Source: Apodemus sylvaticus
Taxonomy: Eukaryota; Chordata; Mammalia; Rodentia; Muridae
Assembly: GCF_947179515.1 (NCBI RefSeq)
Contig: NC_067482.1
Location: 74,291,811 to 74,355,810, forward strand
DNA: 64,000 bases
Direction of reading: 5' to 3'
Shown here: positions 1 to 11,214 of the stretch, in pieces
Layout: each line of letters opens with the position of its first letter
How positions within the stretch are numbered: position 1 is the stretch's first letter
Notes under the pieces: model-generated
Told to the model about the DNA's origin: nothing
What the model saw: the letters and a program-made list of their open reading frames with translations, nothing else
Database searches by the model: none
Program-made: the position numbers and the translations under genes

Positions 1-83
1 GTCCCTCACCGCTGTCTCCCCCGGTCCCCAGCACTATGGTTACAGACAAGGCAGGCACTTTACCAGCTGAGCCATCTCCTTGG
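1..83 (-). repeat. tRNA-derived SINE fragment (B2/ID-like)
   Basis: The + strand reads as the reverse complement of a SINE 5' end: the complement of a GATGGCTCAGCTGGTAAAG-type start lies at about 52-80. It is cut by the window edge, and it lies in an intron of Man2b2 judging from the exons that follow. Confidence 0.6.
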
Positions 84-592
84 TGCACTGCAAAGCCCTT
101 CAAACAACATGACAGTATCTGTATCATCAGAAAACCTGTTCTCTCTTTGAACACCAGTTCTCCCTGGACTTTGTGGGAAAGGTGACTTAGAGAATCCAGG
201 TCTGTGAGTGGTGTCAGGCTCCCCCAGTCTCCTGAGGCTCAGCCTCCCTGCCTACTAAGCTAGGGAGGTACAAGTTCTTGCCTCAAAGATGACAGAGAGG
301 TTTTGGGGAAATGGTCAGGCACTGCCTGCCGTCTCTCAGGTTTCCAGGCGTCTCCCCATCTAGCGGCCCATTCCCCACAGGGTCCTGCTCATCCAGCAGA
401 CCATCAAGGGAGGCACACACCCAAGTCTTAGTTTCCTTACTTGGAACAGGTTGGCATCTGCCCTTGCAGATGAAATCAGCCAAATGTAGGAGGCAAGGTT
501 GGCAGCCTTTAACCCTTTTGATTGGTTAAATGGGCTTCCTGGATCTGGGCCATCAACAGAGACCTCCCCTCCCTTTGCTTCCATCCCTGCAG
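84..592 (+). other. Man2b2 intron sequence, no exon recognised
   Basis: This lies upstream of a good splice acceptor (pyrimidine-rich tract ending in CCCTGCAG at 592). I could not match any reading frame here to alpha-mannosidase, so I treat it as intron. An upstream exon with weak similarity could be missed by eye. Confidence 0.5.
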
Positions 593-874
593 GTTGTACT
601 TCGAGGACTGGGGTCTATAGTGGCTGTGGAGGAACGCTCACTCACAGGGACCTGGGATGTGCGGAAGCTGAAGCGCTGGCACTGGAGCACAAAGACTGGC
701 CACAGAAAAGGTCCGGGGCCCTGGGTATCCCTGCCAGGCTGGGGAACAACAGACCCGCCCTGTGCTGGGTGGCCTTGTGTGGCTACTTTCCCTCTGAATC
801 CACAACCGATGTTAATTACCAGATTAGGTTAAAACAGCTTTGGGTTAATACCCTTCCTGCCAGGGCTCCACAAT

Positions 875-921
<47 letters not shown>

Positions 922-1389
922 ATCTGTGTGAGAGAGTATTTCAGCCATGCAGGAGGGAACAGGCCAATAGATAAAGAAGCCTCCTGCCAAGGCTGGAGCT
1001 CAAGCAGGCCTTGAATAGAGCTAGTGAGGTCAGGGTAGGTTTTTTTGATGGTCCCACTCAGACCCGAGGTGCTCAGTGCAGCCCCACGGGGAAATCTAAC
1101 TAGCAGGCAGAGCACTGCCCTTCAGGGCAGCCACAGGGGAAGCTACATGATGAGACCTGCTTCAGCAGGAGTCCTGGGAGGAGGGGACAGCCAAGGCCAT
1201 CTCCAGGAGGGAGCCATCGAAGAGAGCAGGACGTGTTGGTAAGGGGAGTCCAGGGGGAAGAGCCAAGCAGACAGAATTCCTTTGTCATCCCCAGGCCACC
1301 ACAACTCCCCACCAAGGTCCCCAAGAGGCTCCGTCATCACTGTGTACCCCAAGGAAATCCGGACCTTCTTCATTCACTTTCAGCAGTGA
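593..1389 (+). CDS. Man2b2: Man2b2, last two coding exons (593-710 and 1295-1389), partial gene
   Basis: These are the C-terminal 70 residues of epididymis-specific alpha-mannosidase (MAN2B2), a glycoside hydrolase family 38 enzyme of the secretory/lysosomal route that trims mannose from N-glycans. The first exon begins after a CTGCAG acceptor and reads VVLRGLGSIVAVEERSLTG, then TWD and a basic, Trp-rich stretch. It ends at 710 in phase 1 before GTCCGG. The last exon starts after CATCCCCAG at 1294 and reads through ITVYPKEIRTFFIHFQQ to TGA at 1387-1389. Joining the two gives 213 bases, exactly 71 codons, which supports the splice choice. The catalytic GH38 domain lies upstream of the window; this piece belongs to the C-terminal beta-rich region. 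Identification rests on memory of the human C-terminus, which ends in nearly the same residues. The gene is on the same strand as Mrfap1, about 10 kb downstream. Confidence 0.9.
876..920. repeat. (TG)n microsatellite in the last Man2b2 intron
   Basis: Uninterrupted alternating G/T for about 45 bases, lying between the two terminal Man2b2 exons. Confidence 0.95.
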
Positions 1390-1486
1390 CATCAATGCAG
1401 TTGGCCCCAGGGACACTGACCTGGAACCCACCGCCCACAAAAACAATGAAGCCGGCCCCAGGGGTGGGGACAAGCTGCTCACCCGA

Positions 1487-1570
1487 TGGCCGTGTGGCAG
1501 AACGTGGCCGTGTGGCAGAACTTGGCTGTGTGGCAGAACGTGGCCATGTGGCAGAACGTGGCTGTGCGTG
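1487..1570. repeat. 18-base tandem repeat, about 4.7 copies, in the Man2b2 3' UTR
   Basis: Units start at 1487, 1505, 1523, 1541 and 1559, near the consensus TGGCCGTGTGGCAGAACG, with one to three differences per unit. Confidence 0.9.
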
Positions 1571-1604
1571 CCTTCGGGGAGAGGGAATTCTCTCTCTTTT
1601 TTTT

Positions 1605-1610
1605 AATAAA
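1605..1610 (+). promoter_or_regulatory. Man2b2: Man2b2 poly(A) signal AATAAA
   Basis: Canonical AATAAA 216 bases after the stop codon, preceded by a T-rich run. It is the first such hexamer downstream, so it is the likely 3' end. Confidence 0.7.
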
Positions 1611-1630
1611 AACTTAAGGCCTGGGCTCTT

Positions 1631-2124
1631 TCTTCCCATGTTTAAGCCGGCCCTCTCCTCACCTCCCTTCTTTCTGCTCTTCTTCCGCCCCCCTTCCCTC
1701 CCACCCACTCTCAGTTTTTAAAAAGAGCCTTTACCTTTCAAAAGTTACCATGAATGAATTATAGAAACTCCAAAGCCGGCAAGAGGGGGGGTTGCACACA
1801 GGACATGACTCACAGCAGACCCTCAGGTCCCATGCGTGAGCACGGTATGCCAGCATGTGCCTGAGCGGGACATCAAGTGTCTGTCACACCTCCCACACAT
1901 CTACCGATCCAAACCCGCATTGTGTGACTATTTTAATGACCAAGAATATACTGCACTAATTCTGTTTTATAGAAAAAAATCTAACCTCAGACTTTCTGTG
2001 TAGCAAAGATATTGGCTGCAGTACTGGCGGAGTGGGTTAACCTCCTGCTCTGCGTAGGCTCACGGCATGATATTCTTCAGAGAACCCAGCACCGTGTTCA
2101 TACTGTTAACAATGCTGCAGAGGG
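1631..2124. other. Intergenic, no gene seen
   Basis: Mixed unique DNA with a pyrimidine-rich stretch (1650-1710). No exon, SINE body or conserved frame recognised. Confidence 0.5.
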
Positions 2125-2215
2125 GTGCACACATAATCTTAGCACTGGGGAGGTGACACAGGATTACGAGTTCCAGGCTGGCCTGAGCAACATAGCAAAA
2201 CTCTGGCTATTAAAA
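2125..2215 (+). repeat. Diverged B1-like monomer
   Basis: Shows the 7SL-derived order: cacataatcttagcactggg, then gagttccaggctggcctgag, then an A-rich end. It is more diverged than the B1 that follows it. Confidence 0.55.
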
Positions 2216-2228
2216 GAAGAAAAAGAAT

Positions 2229-2400
2229 CCGGGCGGTGGTGGCGCACGCCTGTGATCCCAGCACTTGGGAGGCAGAGGCAGGCGGATTTCTGAGTTCAAG
2301 GCCAGCCTGGTCTACAGAGTGAGTTCCAGGACAGCCAGGGCTACACAGAGAAACACTGTCTTAAAAAAATCAAAAACCCAAAAAGAAAAGAAAAAAGAGC
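2229..2400 (+). repeat. B1 SINE
   Basis: Complete B1 from gggcggtggtggcgcacgcc to the gagttccaggacagccaggg block, ending in an A-rich tail. Confidence 0.9.
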
Positions 2401-2454
2401 AGGAGAAAGACAGCTGGCAGAGTATTTGCCTCGTATCCACAGGTTCTGCACTTA

Positions 2455-2725
2455 GGTGTGGCTGTGCACCCCTGGAATCCTAGTGCTTGGGGGATGGAGG
2501 CAGGAGGATCCGGAGTTCAAGTCATCCTGAGCTACACAGCGAGTTCCAGGCCAGCCTGGGATGCATGAGACACGGCTTCAAAACAACAGGCACACAGACT
2601 GTTGGTAACTCTGGTGAGAAGGCCAGCGGCACCCAGCTGACTCTGGCATCTTTGCAGTGTAGCCGAGAGTGGTGCGGAGGGACAGCCAGGGCTACACAGA
2701 AACCCTCTCTCAAAACACACCAAGA
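2455..2725 (+). repeat. Diverged B1/B4-type SINE pieces
   Basis: 2455-2600 has the 7SL-like head and the gagttccaggccagcctggg block. 2670-2722 is a second B1 3' piece (agccagggctacacagaaac). Confidence 0.6.
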
Positions 2726-2901
2726 CTTGTTCAGTGCTTCCCGCTGCCCCTGGGGGAGCCTAGGCTATCCGTAGCACTGCCCGCCCCTTCAGTCTGTCTT
2801 TCCTGGGTACTCTGTTCTGACTTCTGACACCAAATCCTGCCATGCTGCCTGCTGGTCCCATAGCAGGCTCCACGTGTACCTGTCCGAGAACAGATGCTTA
2901 A

Positions 2902-3065
2902 GCCAGGCAGTGATGCCACACGCCTGTAATCCCAGCATATGGGAGGCAGAGGCAAGTGGATCTCTGAGTTCAAGGCCAGGCTGATCCATACATGGAGTTG
3001 CAGGATAGCCAGGGCTACACAGAAACCCTCTTTCTCAAAAAAAAAGGGGGGGGGGCAAGAAAATA
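2902..3065 (+). repeat. B1 SINE
   Basis: B1 body with the order caggcagtgatgcc, cgcctgtaatcccagc, aggccaggctgatc. It ends in an A run followed by a G run. Confidence 0.85.
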
Positions 3066-5605
3066 AAAAGAAACCAATGCATGGATATCAGTTAGCCCCT
3101 CCCCCGTTGTTTCCCCTTACATGTCACCTTGGAACACTCCTAAGGCCTGGGTGCTCTCTGCTGCTGCAGTGAACCCAGGCTCTGTGTCTGAAAGTGGGGA
3201 GCCATGGCTATGCTCTAGAACAGTGTCCATGAAGAGGCTGGCAAGGAGCCCAACACCCCTCCACTGGCCCCCTTCTCCATTCAGCACCCAGCACAGCCCC
3301 CTGCGGCTTCACTCTCACAGAAGTCCCTCCTAAGAACTAACTACAAAGATGTCCACCCAGGAATCAGGTACATACCTCGGGCATTGGGGCCTGCTTAGCC
3401 TTCCAAACACAGCTTGGATATTGCAGTTATGCACAGTGCTTCCATGGCCAGCATGCTTCCTCCTATGACCACCGTCACTCAGCGAGCAATCAACACCTCA
3501 AGAGGCAGGCATTTACAACTGTTGTCCCAAAGAACTACTGTGAAGTGGAAACTTCTGGGTTTTTTGGAAAGTCAGTCATGTCAAAAGAGGTTTTGCTGGG
3601 TCACAAAGGATGAAAGATGTTTTTGTTATAGCAGGTATGTGAAAGGGCACGAGACGAAGGACTATAACTATGGCCCCACAGACGGTGGGAGGGAGCATTG
3701 CTTTGCTCCACCTCGCTATTCTTCACTAACGACACGCACATTGGTCCACCTTAGATGCAATTGCTGAGCTCCGTTTGTGGTGAGATGAGCCTTGTGGTTT
3801 CTTCAGGACTGGTCTGCAGCTGCTGGTTCATATTTGGTGTTTGCTACGGGACTGAACTGCTGACAAAGAAGATTGAGCTTGTCCCCAAAGAACAGGTCCA
3901 CTTCCCCCCATCCTAATAACTTTTCTCTTTCACTACCTCTGGTGGGTAGAGGGCTAGAGAAGTGACTTGAACGTTTATTAAAATGGGATGCAAAGAATGT
4001 ATGCCTACACAACATTCTTGGAATCACCACACTTGCTGTCGCTTCTGCTGCTGTGCTCAGTAAGCCTGAGAAAACTTCACACAGATAGCAAAGACTTCAG
4101 GCTGAAGGGGCTTCTAGACATGGGCTGGTGGCCAGAGCAACTCCCTCTCCCTCTGCCAGCTAGGGGCATGCACACGCCTATGATGTTTATGGGGTCCTAA
4201 CTTGCGTCCACTGGTGATTCTGCAAGGTGACCTTTGAGGATGTTAACACAGTGCTTCGTAGCCACGCTGCTCACCGTGACCATCTCTAGCAGCTGTCCTG
4301 ACTGTCCCTTATATCTAACATGCATGGAGAACAGTGAGGCATGGGACATAGCACAGCCACTCTTATTCTTGCCTCAATGAAAGCCCCAAAACAGCACTCT
4401 ACACATCCAAACCCATGTGCAAATCATAGTGTATGTGCCTTGTAAGGGGGGTTAGCCACCCATTCTGCCAAATTCCATTTCACTAGAATTTCAACAAAGT
4501 GACATCTACAAAATGTGTTCTGTTCCTGTTGCTGCTGTTAAAAGACCTGGTATGTCGTGTCTCAAAATCCTGAGTGCTTCAAGAAGCACACACCACCATC
4601 GGCATCGAGGACAGCAGCCAGGAGAGCTCACATAATCTGAAAAGGCCTCCACCCACGGCAGCTTGCCCATAACCCTCTCCTCTCCGGTCTTCTTCCGCTG
4701 TGTGAGACTCTGACGTCATCAGGCTTTGCTTCCCACGGCTAAAGTACAGCTCTGAGGTGATAATTTGACTAGTGTGGGCCAGGTCTTGGCTTCCCTTCCC
4801 AATATCCTAAAGAAGAAGAAAGAAGGAAGAAGAGAAAGAGGAAGATAGAAGGAAGGAAAGAGGTCATTTTCAGAAAAGATTTCTTCCATAATTTCTTCTA
4901 GCAGAGGGAGTCTACAAGTCCTTGCAAAGTGACCCTTGTGGCTATTAACACATTTCCAGAACACTTCATCACATCTCAGCAGCATCTTCACCCCTGTGCT
5001 GACCCAGATACACTGGGGGCACAGAGCAGACTTCCGTTGGCATAAACCTGCCTTCCAGTAAGGCGTTCACTTCCCATGTGCATGTTGACCACACACACCT
5101 GCATTTCTGAGGCACATATGCCTGCCGACACTTGATTGTTGATATTATACACGTGAACACGTATATGGACATGTGTAACATCATATCTGGATTTTCCCTC
5201 CTGGGTTTGAAAGATCTACTATTCTACCCAATTCTTCTATTATCACTTTCTGGGTCTCTGCACTGTTTTTGTTTGGATTCATTTACTTACTTTTGGTCCT
5301 TACATTTTGGTGTGAGGACTGCAGACAGAAAAAGAGATGGATTCTGTGAGCTTCCCTCATGCTTAGGGGCAGACACCAGCTGTTTCGGCCAGCCGGAACT
5401 ATAACAAACTCCCACAGACTAGGCATTTATTTCTTGCATTTCTAGAGGCTTCAAGTTCAAGAGCAAGGTGTCAACAGACGCCTGCTTGGGGTGCGTTCTG
5501 CTTTGCAGATGGCTGCCTTTGCAAAATGTCCTCACATGGCAGGGAGCAGAGGGCGGGACTGAGCTCTTCTGTCTCTTTTGGTAAGGACATTAACCTTATT
5601 ATTTT
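3066..5605. other. Intergenic unique sequence, no gene seen
   Basis: About 2.5 kb with no recognisable coding exon. A GAA/GGA-rich purine stretch lies at 4807-4862. Open frames here (for example 117 codons at 3414) have no recognisable domain, and I give them no weight. Confidence 0.55.
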
Positions 5606-5783
5606 TTAAAATTTATTTATTTAGTTAATGTATAGAAGAGTACTCTGTGTTCAGACACAGCAGAAGAGGGCATCAGATCCCATTACTGATAGTTTTGAGC
5701 CACCATGTGGTTGCTGAGAATTGAACTCAGGACCTCTGGAAGAGCAGTCGATGCTCTTAACCACCGAGCCATCTCTTCAGTCC
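5606..5783 (-). repeat. B2 SINE
   Basis: Reverse-complement B2: the T-rich tail side comes first, then gccaccatgtggttgctgag, and the tRNA-like promoter end (gagccatctcttcag) at the right. Confidence 0.85.
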
Positions 5784-5794
5784 TATTGTTATTC

Positions 5795-5831
5795 TTATCA
5801 TCATCATCATCATCATCATCATCATTATCAT
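5795..5831. repeat. (ATC)n microsatellite
   Basis: About twelve triplets ATC with a small break near the end. It sits between a B2 and a B1, both reversed. Confidence 0.9.
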
Positions 5832-5864
5832 TGCTATTTAGTTTTTGAGTTTTAGTTTTTTTCA

Positions 5865-5998
5865 AGTCAAGGTTCCTCTGTGTAGTCCTGGCTATCCTGG
5901 AACTCCTCTGTAAACCAGGCTAGCCTCAAACTTAAGATCTACCTGCCTCTGCCTCCTGAGTACTGGGATTAAAGGTGTGCACCACAACCTTCCAGCTG
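5865..5998 (-). repeat. B1 SINE, diverged
   Basis: Reverse-complement B1 (ggctatcctggaactcctct, then ctgcctctgcctcctgagta). Confidence 0.8.
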
Positions 5999-6597
5999 AG
6001 GACATTAAATTTATCATAGGGCCCCCGCACTCAAGCAATTAGTGCCTCTGAAGGGGGCCAATTCCTAGTAATAGTTAGAATGTCAGTAGATGGATTTAAA
6101 GAGGGTCACTTTAGTCCAAGGCACCAAATTCTTTCCAGCCTTGACAATGAAGCATCTCAGACTTGGAACATCTGCTCTTGGGGCCAGCGGCAGCTGGAGC
6201 ACCACAGCTGTGCGTGGAGCAGCCCTCAGGTCCTACGGTGTCTCTGGAAGTCATTTAATTAGCTCTATGCCCCAAGTTTCCAAGCACAGTGCATTCAGGA
6301 TCACTCCTCCTAGGGCATCAGGAGGGAGCGGAATTTGCTACCTCCCGCCCTGCAGGTCTGGACACAAGCAAGCCACAGGTCTTGGAGTTGCAGTTCTTCC
6401 CCACATGGCCTGCCTTGCCACTTCTAGGACAAGCTGTTCTCCGGTCTCCAGCTTGGGGAAATGAGTAAATTGCTTACCACCGTTGGGCAGATGAAAATCT
6501 TGCACCATGCTTATTTTTCAGTAGCTGCTGTCATGCCCTGAGGCTGCCATGATCGAGCTGATGGTGAAGCTCCACCCGCCCTTGACGTCGTTATTTT
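5999..6597. other. Intergenic unique sequence
   Basis: No gene or repeat recognised. Short open frames of 60 and 124 codons start at 6080 and 6090 and have no identifiable similarity. Confidence 0.5.
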
Positions 6598-6709
6598 ATC
6601 CTTGTCTATGCCACCCTGGCTGTCCTGGAACTCAATACATGCATACACCAGGCTGGCCCTGAATTCACGAGACCTGCCTGCTTCTGCCTCTTAAGTTCTG
6701 GGTTTACAG
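6598..6709 (-). repeat. B1 SINE fragment
   Basis: Reverse-complement B1 middle (ggctgtcctggaactcaata, ctgcttctgcctcttaagtt), cut at its left end by the next B1. Confidence 0.7.
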
Positions 6710-6896
6710 CCGGGCGGTGGTGGCGCATGCCTGTAATCCCAGCACTCTGGGAGGCAGAGGCAGGAGAATTTCTGAGTTTGAGGCCAGCCCGGTCTACAGA
6801 GTGAGTTCCAGGACAGCCAGGGCTATACTGAGAAACCATGTCTCAACAAAACAAAATCCAAAAATCCAAAAAAACAAAACAAAACAAAAAAAAACT
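6710..6896 (+). repeat. B1 SINE
   Basis: Near-consensus B1 (ccgggcggtggtggcgcatg) with an (A3-5C)n tail. It abuts the preceding reversed B1 head to head. Confidence 0.9.
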
Positions 6897-6934
6897 GCTC
6901 TGAGTTTACAGGCTTTCTGTGTTTAGTTTTTGTT

Positions 6935-7140
6935 AATTTCATTTTGTGTGTTTGTATAGATGTGTGTTGTGTCACAAGTGTGTAGGGGACAAGTGTGAGT
7001 GCATGAAGAGGCCAGAGGAAGTCTCCTGACGACCTACTCTAGTTTCTGTCATTCTCCACTTTATTCCTTTAAATCAGGATCTCTCCTGAACCTGGTACAG
7101 AACTGATGGTCAGCAAACCCCAGTAATAATCCTCCTGCCT
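6935..7140. repeat. Diverged rodent repeat of the TG-flanked type, family not assigned
   Basis: Reads gcatgaagaggccagaggaa then gatctctcctgaacctgg. The same two blocks recur near 8355, 27240 and 33480, each beside TG/CA repeats, so this is an interspersed family. Confidence 0.5.
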
Positions 7141-7164
7141 CTGCCACCTCCCTCTATCTCCCTA

Positions 7165-7245
7165 CCCCTACACACACACACACACATACACACACAAAGA
7201 CATACACATACACAGAGACAAATACACACACAGAGACACACGCAC
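7165..7245. repeat. (CA)n-rich microsatellite
   Basis: Imperfect CA repeats with CACAGAGACA variants. Confidence 0.85.
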
Positions 7246-7264
7246 CTAAAGGAGGGGAGTGTGC

Positions 7265-7350
7265 TGACCCCAGCAGGAGAATAGGAGTTCAAGGCCATCC
7301 TTAGCTATATAATGAGTTCAGGGTCAGCCTGGGCTACATGAGACCTACAT
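7265..7350 (+). repeat. B4/B1-like SINE 3' piece
   Basis: Contains gagttcaaggccatccttag and cagcctgggctacatgagac, as in the 3' half of B4. Confidence 0.5.
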
Positions 7351-7600
7351 GAGCAAAAACATAAAAACAATTCATAACAGGAATAATCATACTCTTAGAA
7401 TTATTAAAAAAAACATGCAAAATTGTGAAAACATCTGATAACACATCACTGGAATTTAGGGTATTAAAAGCTATCTTAGAAACAAAAGCACTGAGTTCGG
7501 TTTCACTTAAGGAACTAAAGTTAATTTTTTAAAAGATAGAGAACAGGGCTAGGAAAATGGCTTAATAGGTTAACACTTGTCTTACAAGTTTGCAAATCTG
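7351..7600. other. AT-rich intergenic sequence
   Basis: No gene or repeat recognised. Confidence 0.4.
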
Positions 7601-7603
7601 AGT

Positions 7604-7727
7604 TTGGCCAAGCAGTGGTGGCACACACCTTTAATTCAGCACTAAAGAGACAGAGGCAGTCTCAGTTCAGAGCAAGTTCCAGGACAGCCAGGGTTACACA
7701 GAGAAACCTGTCTTAAAAAGAAAAAAT
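7604..7727 (+). repeat. B1 SINE with internal deletion
   Basis: B1 start (ccaagcagtggtggcacaca) and end (gttccaggacagccagggtt) with part of the middle missing. Confidence 0.75.
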
Positions 7728-7800
7728 CTGAGTTCTAATCTCCAACCCCATGCAAAGCCAGTATATGTAAGCAGCAATAGCAACAAAGACAGACCCAATG

Positions 7801-7907
7801 CATGCACACGCACGAGCACGCATGCACACGCACGAGCACACATGCACACGCACGAGCACACATGCACACGCACGAGCACACATGCATACGCACGAGCACA
7901 CATGCAT
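7801..7907. repeat. 20-base minisatellite, about 5.3 copies
   Basis: Unit catgcacacgcacgagcaca repeats at 7801, 7821, 7841, 7861 and 7881 with single-base variants. Confidence 0.95.
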
Positions 7908-7934
7908 GGCTGGAGGGTGACAGAGGGAAAGTGT

Positions 7935-8145
7935 GATGGCTGGGCAGCTAAGGGCACTTGCTGCAAGCCTACAGCCTGAGTTTGATCCTCAGACCCTCAC
8001 GTGGAAGGAAAGAACGAACTGACTCCTGCAAATTATCCTCTACCTCCCATGAGCCCAAAAGAGCAAGGATACCTCCTTCCCATTGCAGTCTGCACAAAAC
8101 AAACATAAAAAAACATAGTCATAAGAAGACAGAACAGAAATAACA
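7935..8145 (+). repeat. B2/B3-related tRNA-type SINE
   Basis: Reads gatggctgggcagctaaggg, cacttgctgc, ctgagtttgatcctcagacc, then an A-rich end. Confidence 0.6.
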
Positions 8146-8246
8146 GACAGAAAACAAAGGGATGCCCAAAATCCACATGATGAGCACTGCACAGGTGTGC
8201 TTTGTGCCCTGCCCACGGAGCACCGAGAGTCATTTTGTCTTGACCC

Positions 8247-8346
<100 letters not shown>

Positions 8347-8354
8347 AAAACCAT

Positions 8355-8545
8355 TTGTGTTAGAGTAAAGAGCTGAGGTCTACATAGGTGCTTCCCTATT
8401 GTTCTCCACCTTAGTTATTATAATTATATAATTATTATTAATAATTCTTCCTAATTATTTTGGGGACAGGTTTCTCCCCTGAATCTGGAGTCTACTATTC
8501 AGCTGGACTGGCTGGCCAGCAAGCTTGGGGTCTACCCGCCTGCAT
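8355..8545. repeat. Diverged TG-flanked rodent repeat, second copy
   Basis: Contains ctattgttctccacc, ctgaatctgg and ggctggccagcaagcttggg, and is followed by CA repeats. It resembles the copies near 6935 and 27240. Confidence 0.45.
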
Positions 8546-8554
8546 GCACATATA

Positions 8555-8574
8555 CACACATGTACACACATGTG

Positions 8575-8611
<37 letters not shown>

Positions 8612-8626
8612 ACGCACACACACACA
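8555..8626. repeat. (CA)n/(CACG)n microsatellite
   Basis: Alternating CA with CG variants. Confidence 0.95.
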
Positions 8627-8815
8627 ATGTGCTAGGGTTACAGAATGAGTCACTACCCTCTCTTCACCAAATGGATAATGAGGGTTTGCACTCCGGTCCC
8701 CAGCCTGTCCCAGTCCCTTTCACACCATATTTTTTTCCACAGCGCTTTCAGGTTCCCAAGGAGAGTGAGCAGAAAGTACAGAGTTCCCACACATCCGACT
8801 TCCCCTACCACAACC

Positions 8816-8816
<1 letters not shown>

Positions 8817-8856
<40 letters not shown>
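8817..8856. repeat. (CA)n microsatellite
   Basis: About 20 pure CA dinucleotides. Confidence 0.95.
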
Positions 8857-8859
<3 letters not shown>

Positions 8860-9184
8860 CTTCGTTACCATCGATGGGCCTGCAGCACGCAGCGCTATCA
8901 GCAAAGCCCCTGCTTCTGTTGGTGTTCACACTTGGCATTGGCAACTGTGACAGTTGCCGGCATGCGGGCAACGTGACTGTCTCTCAGAGCAGCGTCACTG
9001 CCCTAAAAAGCCTCCATTCTCTCTCTGTTCATTACTCCATCTTGAGCCAACTACCCATCTTTCCGTGTTCTGCCCTTTCTGGAGGGTTGAGTGGTCAGAA
9101 CCATGTGACTGGCATACAAGGGGTTTCCTCCATTCAGTAACAGTTAAGACCTGGTGAGTCTTTCCATTGGTTGCTTGTTCCTGT

Positions 9185-9280
9185 TGGTGCTGAATAATAT
9201 TCCGTTGTCCATTCACCCATAGAAGGCTGTTTGCTTCGGACCTTGGGCAGTAACAAATAAAGGAGCTGTAAGCACTGTGT
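9185..9280 (-). repeat. Ancient LINE-1 (L1M-like) fragment
   Basis: ctgaataatattccgttgt followed by ccattcacccatagaag is the reverse complement of a block typical of old mammalian L1 3' ends. It is diverged and short. Confidence 0.5.
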
Positions 9281-10820
9281 GTGTGGCTGTGACAACACAA
9301 ATATCTTACATTCTAGGAGACTGAGACTGAAACATTTGCTAAACAGCCAAAGTTAATAATATACCTTGAGGTCACTTAGGACGGCTAGCCCACTGTGTAC
9401 CCAGCCTGTTGGTATAATGCCCCTGTTAGGGAACAACCAGCCCTACATTTGCCTTGAGTTTCCCATGTGATGCACTTTTCCGACCTAAGCTAATACATAG
9501 CTATAATCTTAAATTATGTACTCTCCCATGCCTCTGACCCAGACAAAACAGCAAATACAAAAATTGAAAGCAACTTCTGAAAAATCTACCATAAAGTTTG
9601 AAAGCAACCGATTATGGTTATTGGTTGAAAAATAATGATGCTTGTGATCCGGGTCAGTTGGGATCAGTTGTCACCAGTGATTTAATCTTTTGTTAAAGAT
9701 TTCTACAGGTCCCCTTCCTTCCCCATCTGATGCTTTCAATGTCACTCATTAGAGATGGAGCAAAGCCCTTTGTTAGGGACAGACAACCCCCTCATAAAAG
9801 AGACACAGAGCAATCATAGGCAGACAAACACAGAGATAAACAATTTCCCAAGAGAGCCTTTAGGCAGGCACAGATTCAGACTCACACAACAGACAGACAA
9901 AGGACAGACAACACAGGGAGCACGAAAGAGACAATTCAAATTTGGACTCACTCTTAGTTAAACAACTCCAAGGGGAAATGCTTCTGTTTCTTCCCTTAAT
10001 GTGACACTGATGCATTATTGGTAACAGAGTGAATCACTAATGTGTATAATCCATGGACAGGGGTTTGTGTGGATTTATGGGTTCAACTAATTTGCTGGGT
10101 TGTACAGTAGAAGCTGTCTTGGCCATAGAGATCACATTCCCACCAGTTAGGGGGAAAAGATAGAGAGGGGGAGAAGGAGAGGGAAAGGGAAACAGAATTT
10201 CCTGGGATCCGTGCCTACCAGCCTTTCCCTACATCAGGGTTCTGTAATCTAACTGTCCTGATAGTGCTACAGAATCTCATTGTCCTCTGAACCATTTATT
10301 CTTATTCATGTTCTTAGGCTGGATTTTTTTTTTTAAATTAAAAGCCCCTGAGTGTAGAGAGTCCATTTAAAGATATGTACTTTATATATGCCTGTGGTTG
10401 GATTTTGCAAAGTGGTTTCACGGCATGTGGTTACAAAACCAGTGAGATATGTAGTTTAGATTCCTTAGAAAGTGCTGTCTGATCAGTAGACTAAGAATTC
10501 GGCATCTTCCCCTAACGTTCAATGTTGGTTGAATAATAGTTACACAAACTTAGTTATCTGCACCAACTTCTGTCCTTTCCACAGCAAGTGATCATCAACT
10601 CAACTTTTCGTCACCAGGGGCCTCAGAGAGCATTAGACAATAGTTTCACCTCAGGAAGCCAGGAGCTCGTCTGGTAAAAAACACACCCAGGCACTCAGTC
10701 AATCGAGATAAGGTAATTACACTTAAACTAACCAAAGAGACAGAGCTCTGAGCAGAATGACTGTCCTCACATGGATTTCCCAGATTCCTCTTTCCCCAGT
10801 TTTTGTTGTTGTGTGGTATT
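9281..10820. other. Intergenic sequence, no gene seen
   Basis: AT-rich and mostly unique. The stretch 9410-10280 has a retroelement-like feel (purine-rich tract at 10150-10195, repeated cagacaaac/gacagacaa words at 9815-9915), but I cannot assign a family and see no gag/pol coding remains. Confidence 0.4.
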
Positions 10821-10824
10821 TTTG

Positions 10825-10950
10825 TTTTGTTTTGAAACAGGGTCTCACTATGTAACTCTGGCTGTACTGAAACTCACTATGTTATACCTGGATGACCTCA
10901 AACTCAACGATCCGCTTGCCTCTGCCTCCCAGGTGCTGGAATAAAAGGCA
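10825..10950 (-). repeat. B1 SINE, diverged
   Basis: Reverse-complement B1: gaaacagggtctcactatgt, then gcttgcctctgcctcccagg. Confidence 0.75.
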
Positions 10951-10994
10951 GGCTCTTTTTGTTTTTTTCTTTTCTTCCTTCCTTTTGCTTTTCT

Positions 10995-11118
10995 TAAGTA
11001 AACGTGTCGGGCGTGGGGGCTCACACTGAGACTTGGGAACCTAAGGCAAGAGGATTGCTGAGAGCGCAAGATCAGTTTAAACCAAATAACTGAGTTCCAG
11101 GAGAGCCTTGGCTACAGC
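10995..11118 (+). repeat. B1/B4-like SINE, diverged
   Basis: gtgtcgggcgtgggggctca, then gagttccaggagagccttgg. It ends about 100 bases before the Mrfap1 CpG island. Confidence 0.6.
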
Positions 11119-11214
11119 GTGAGTAGCTGTAAATTAATGAAATCAGTATAAGATACAGAGACGGTAACTTGACATCACCCAGAGCAGCCTCAAAAGCTTT
11201 GGAGGGATGACGAG

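Larger units (their letters stand above)
1390..1630 (+). other. Man2b2: Man2b2 3' untranslated region
   Basis: Follows the TGA at 1387 and runs to the first canonical poly(A) signal. It contains an 18-base tandem repeat. The 3' end is inferred from the AATAAA at 1605, not from transcript data. Confidence 0.7.
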
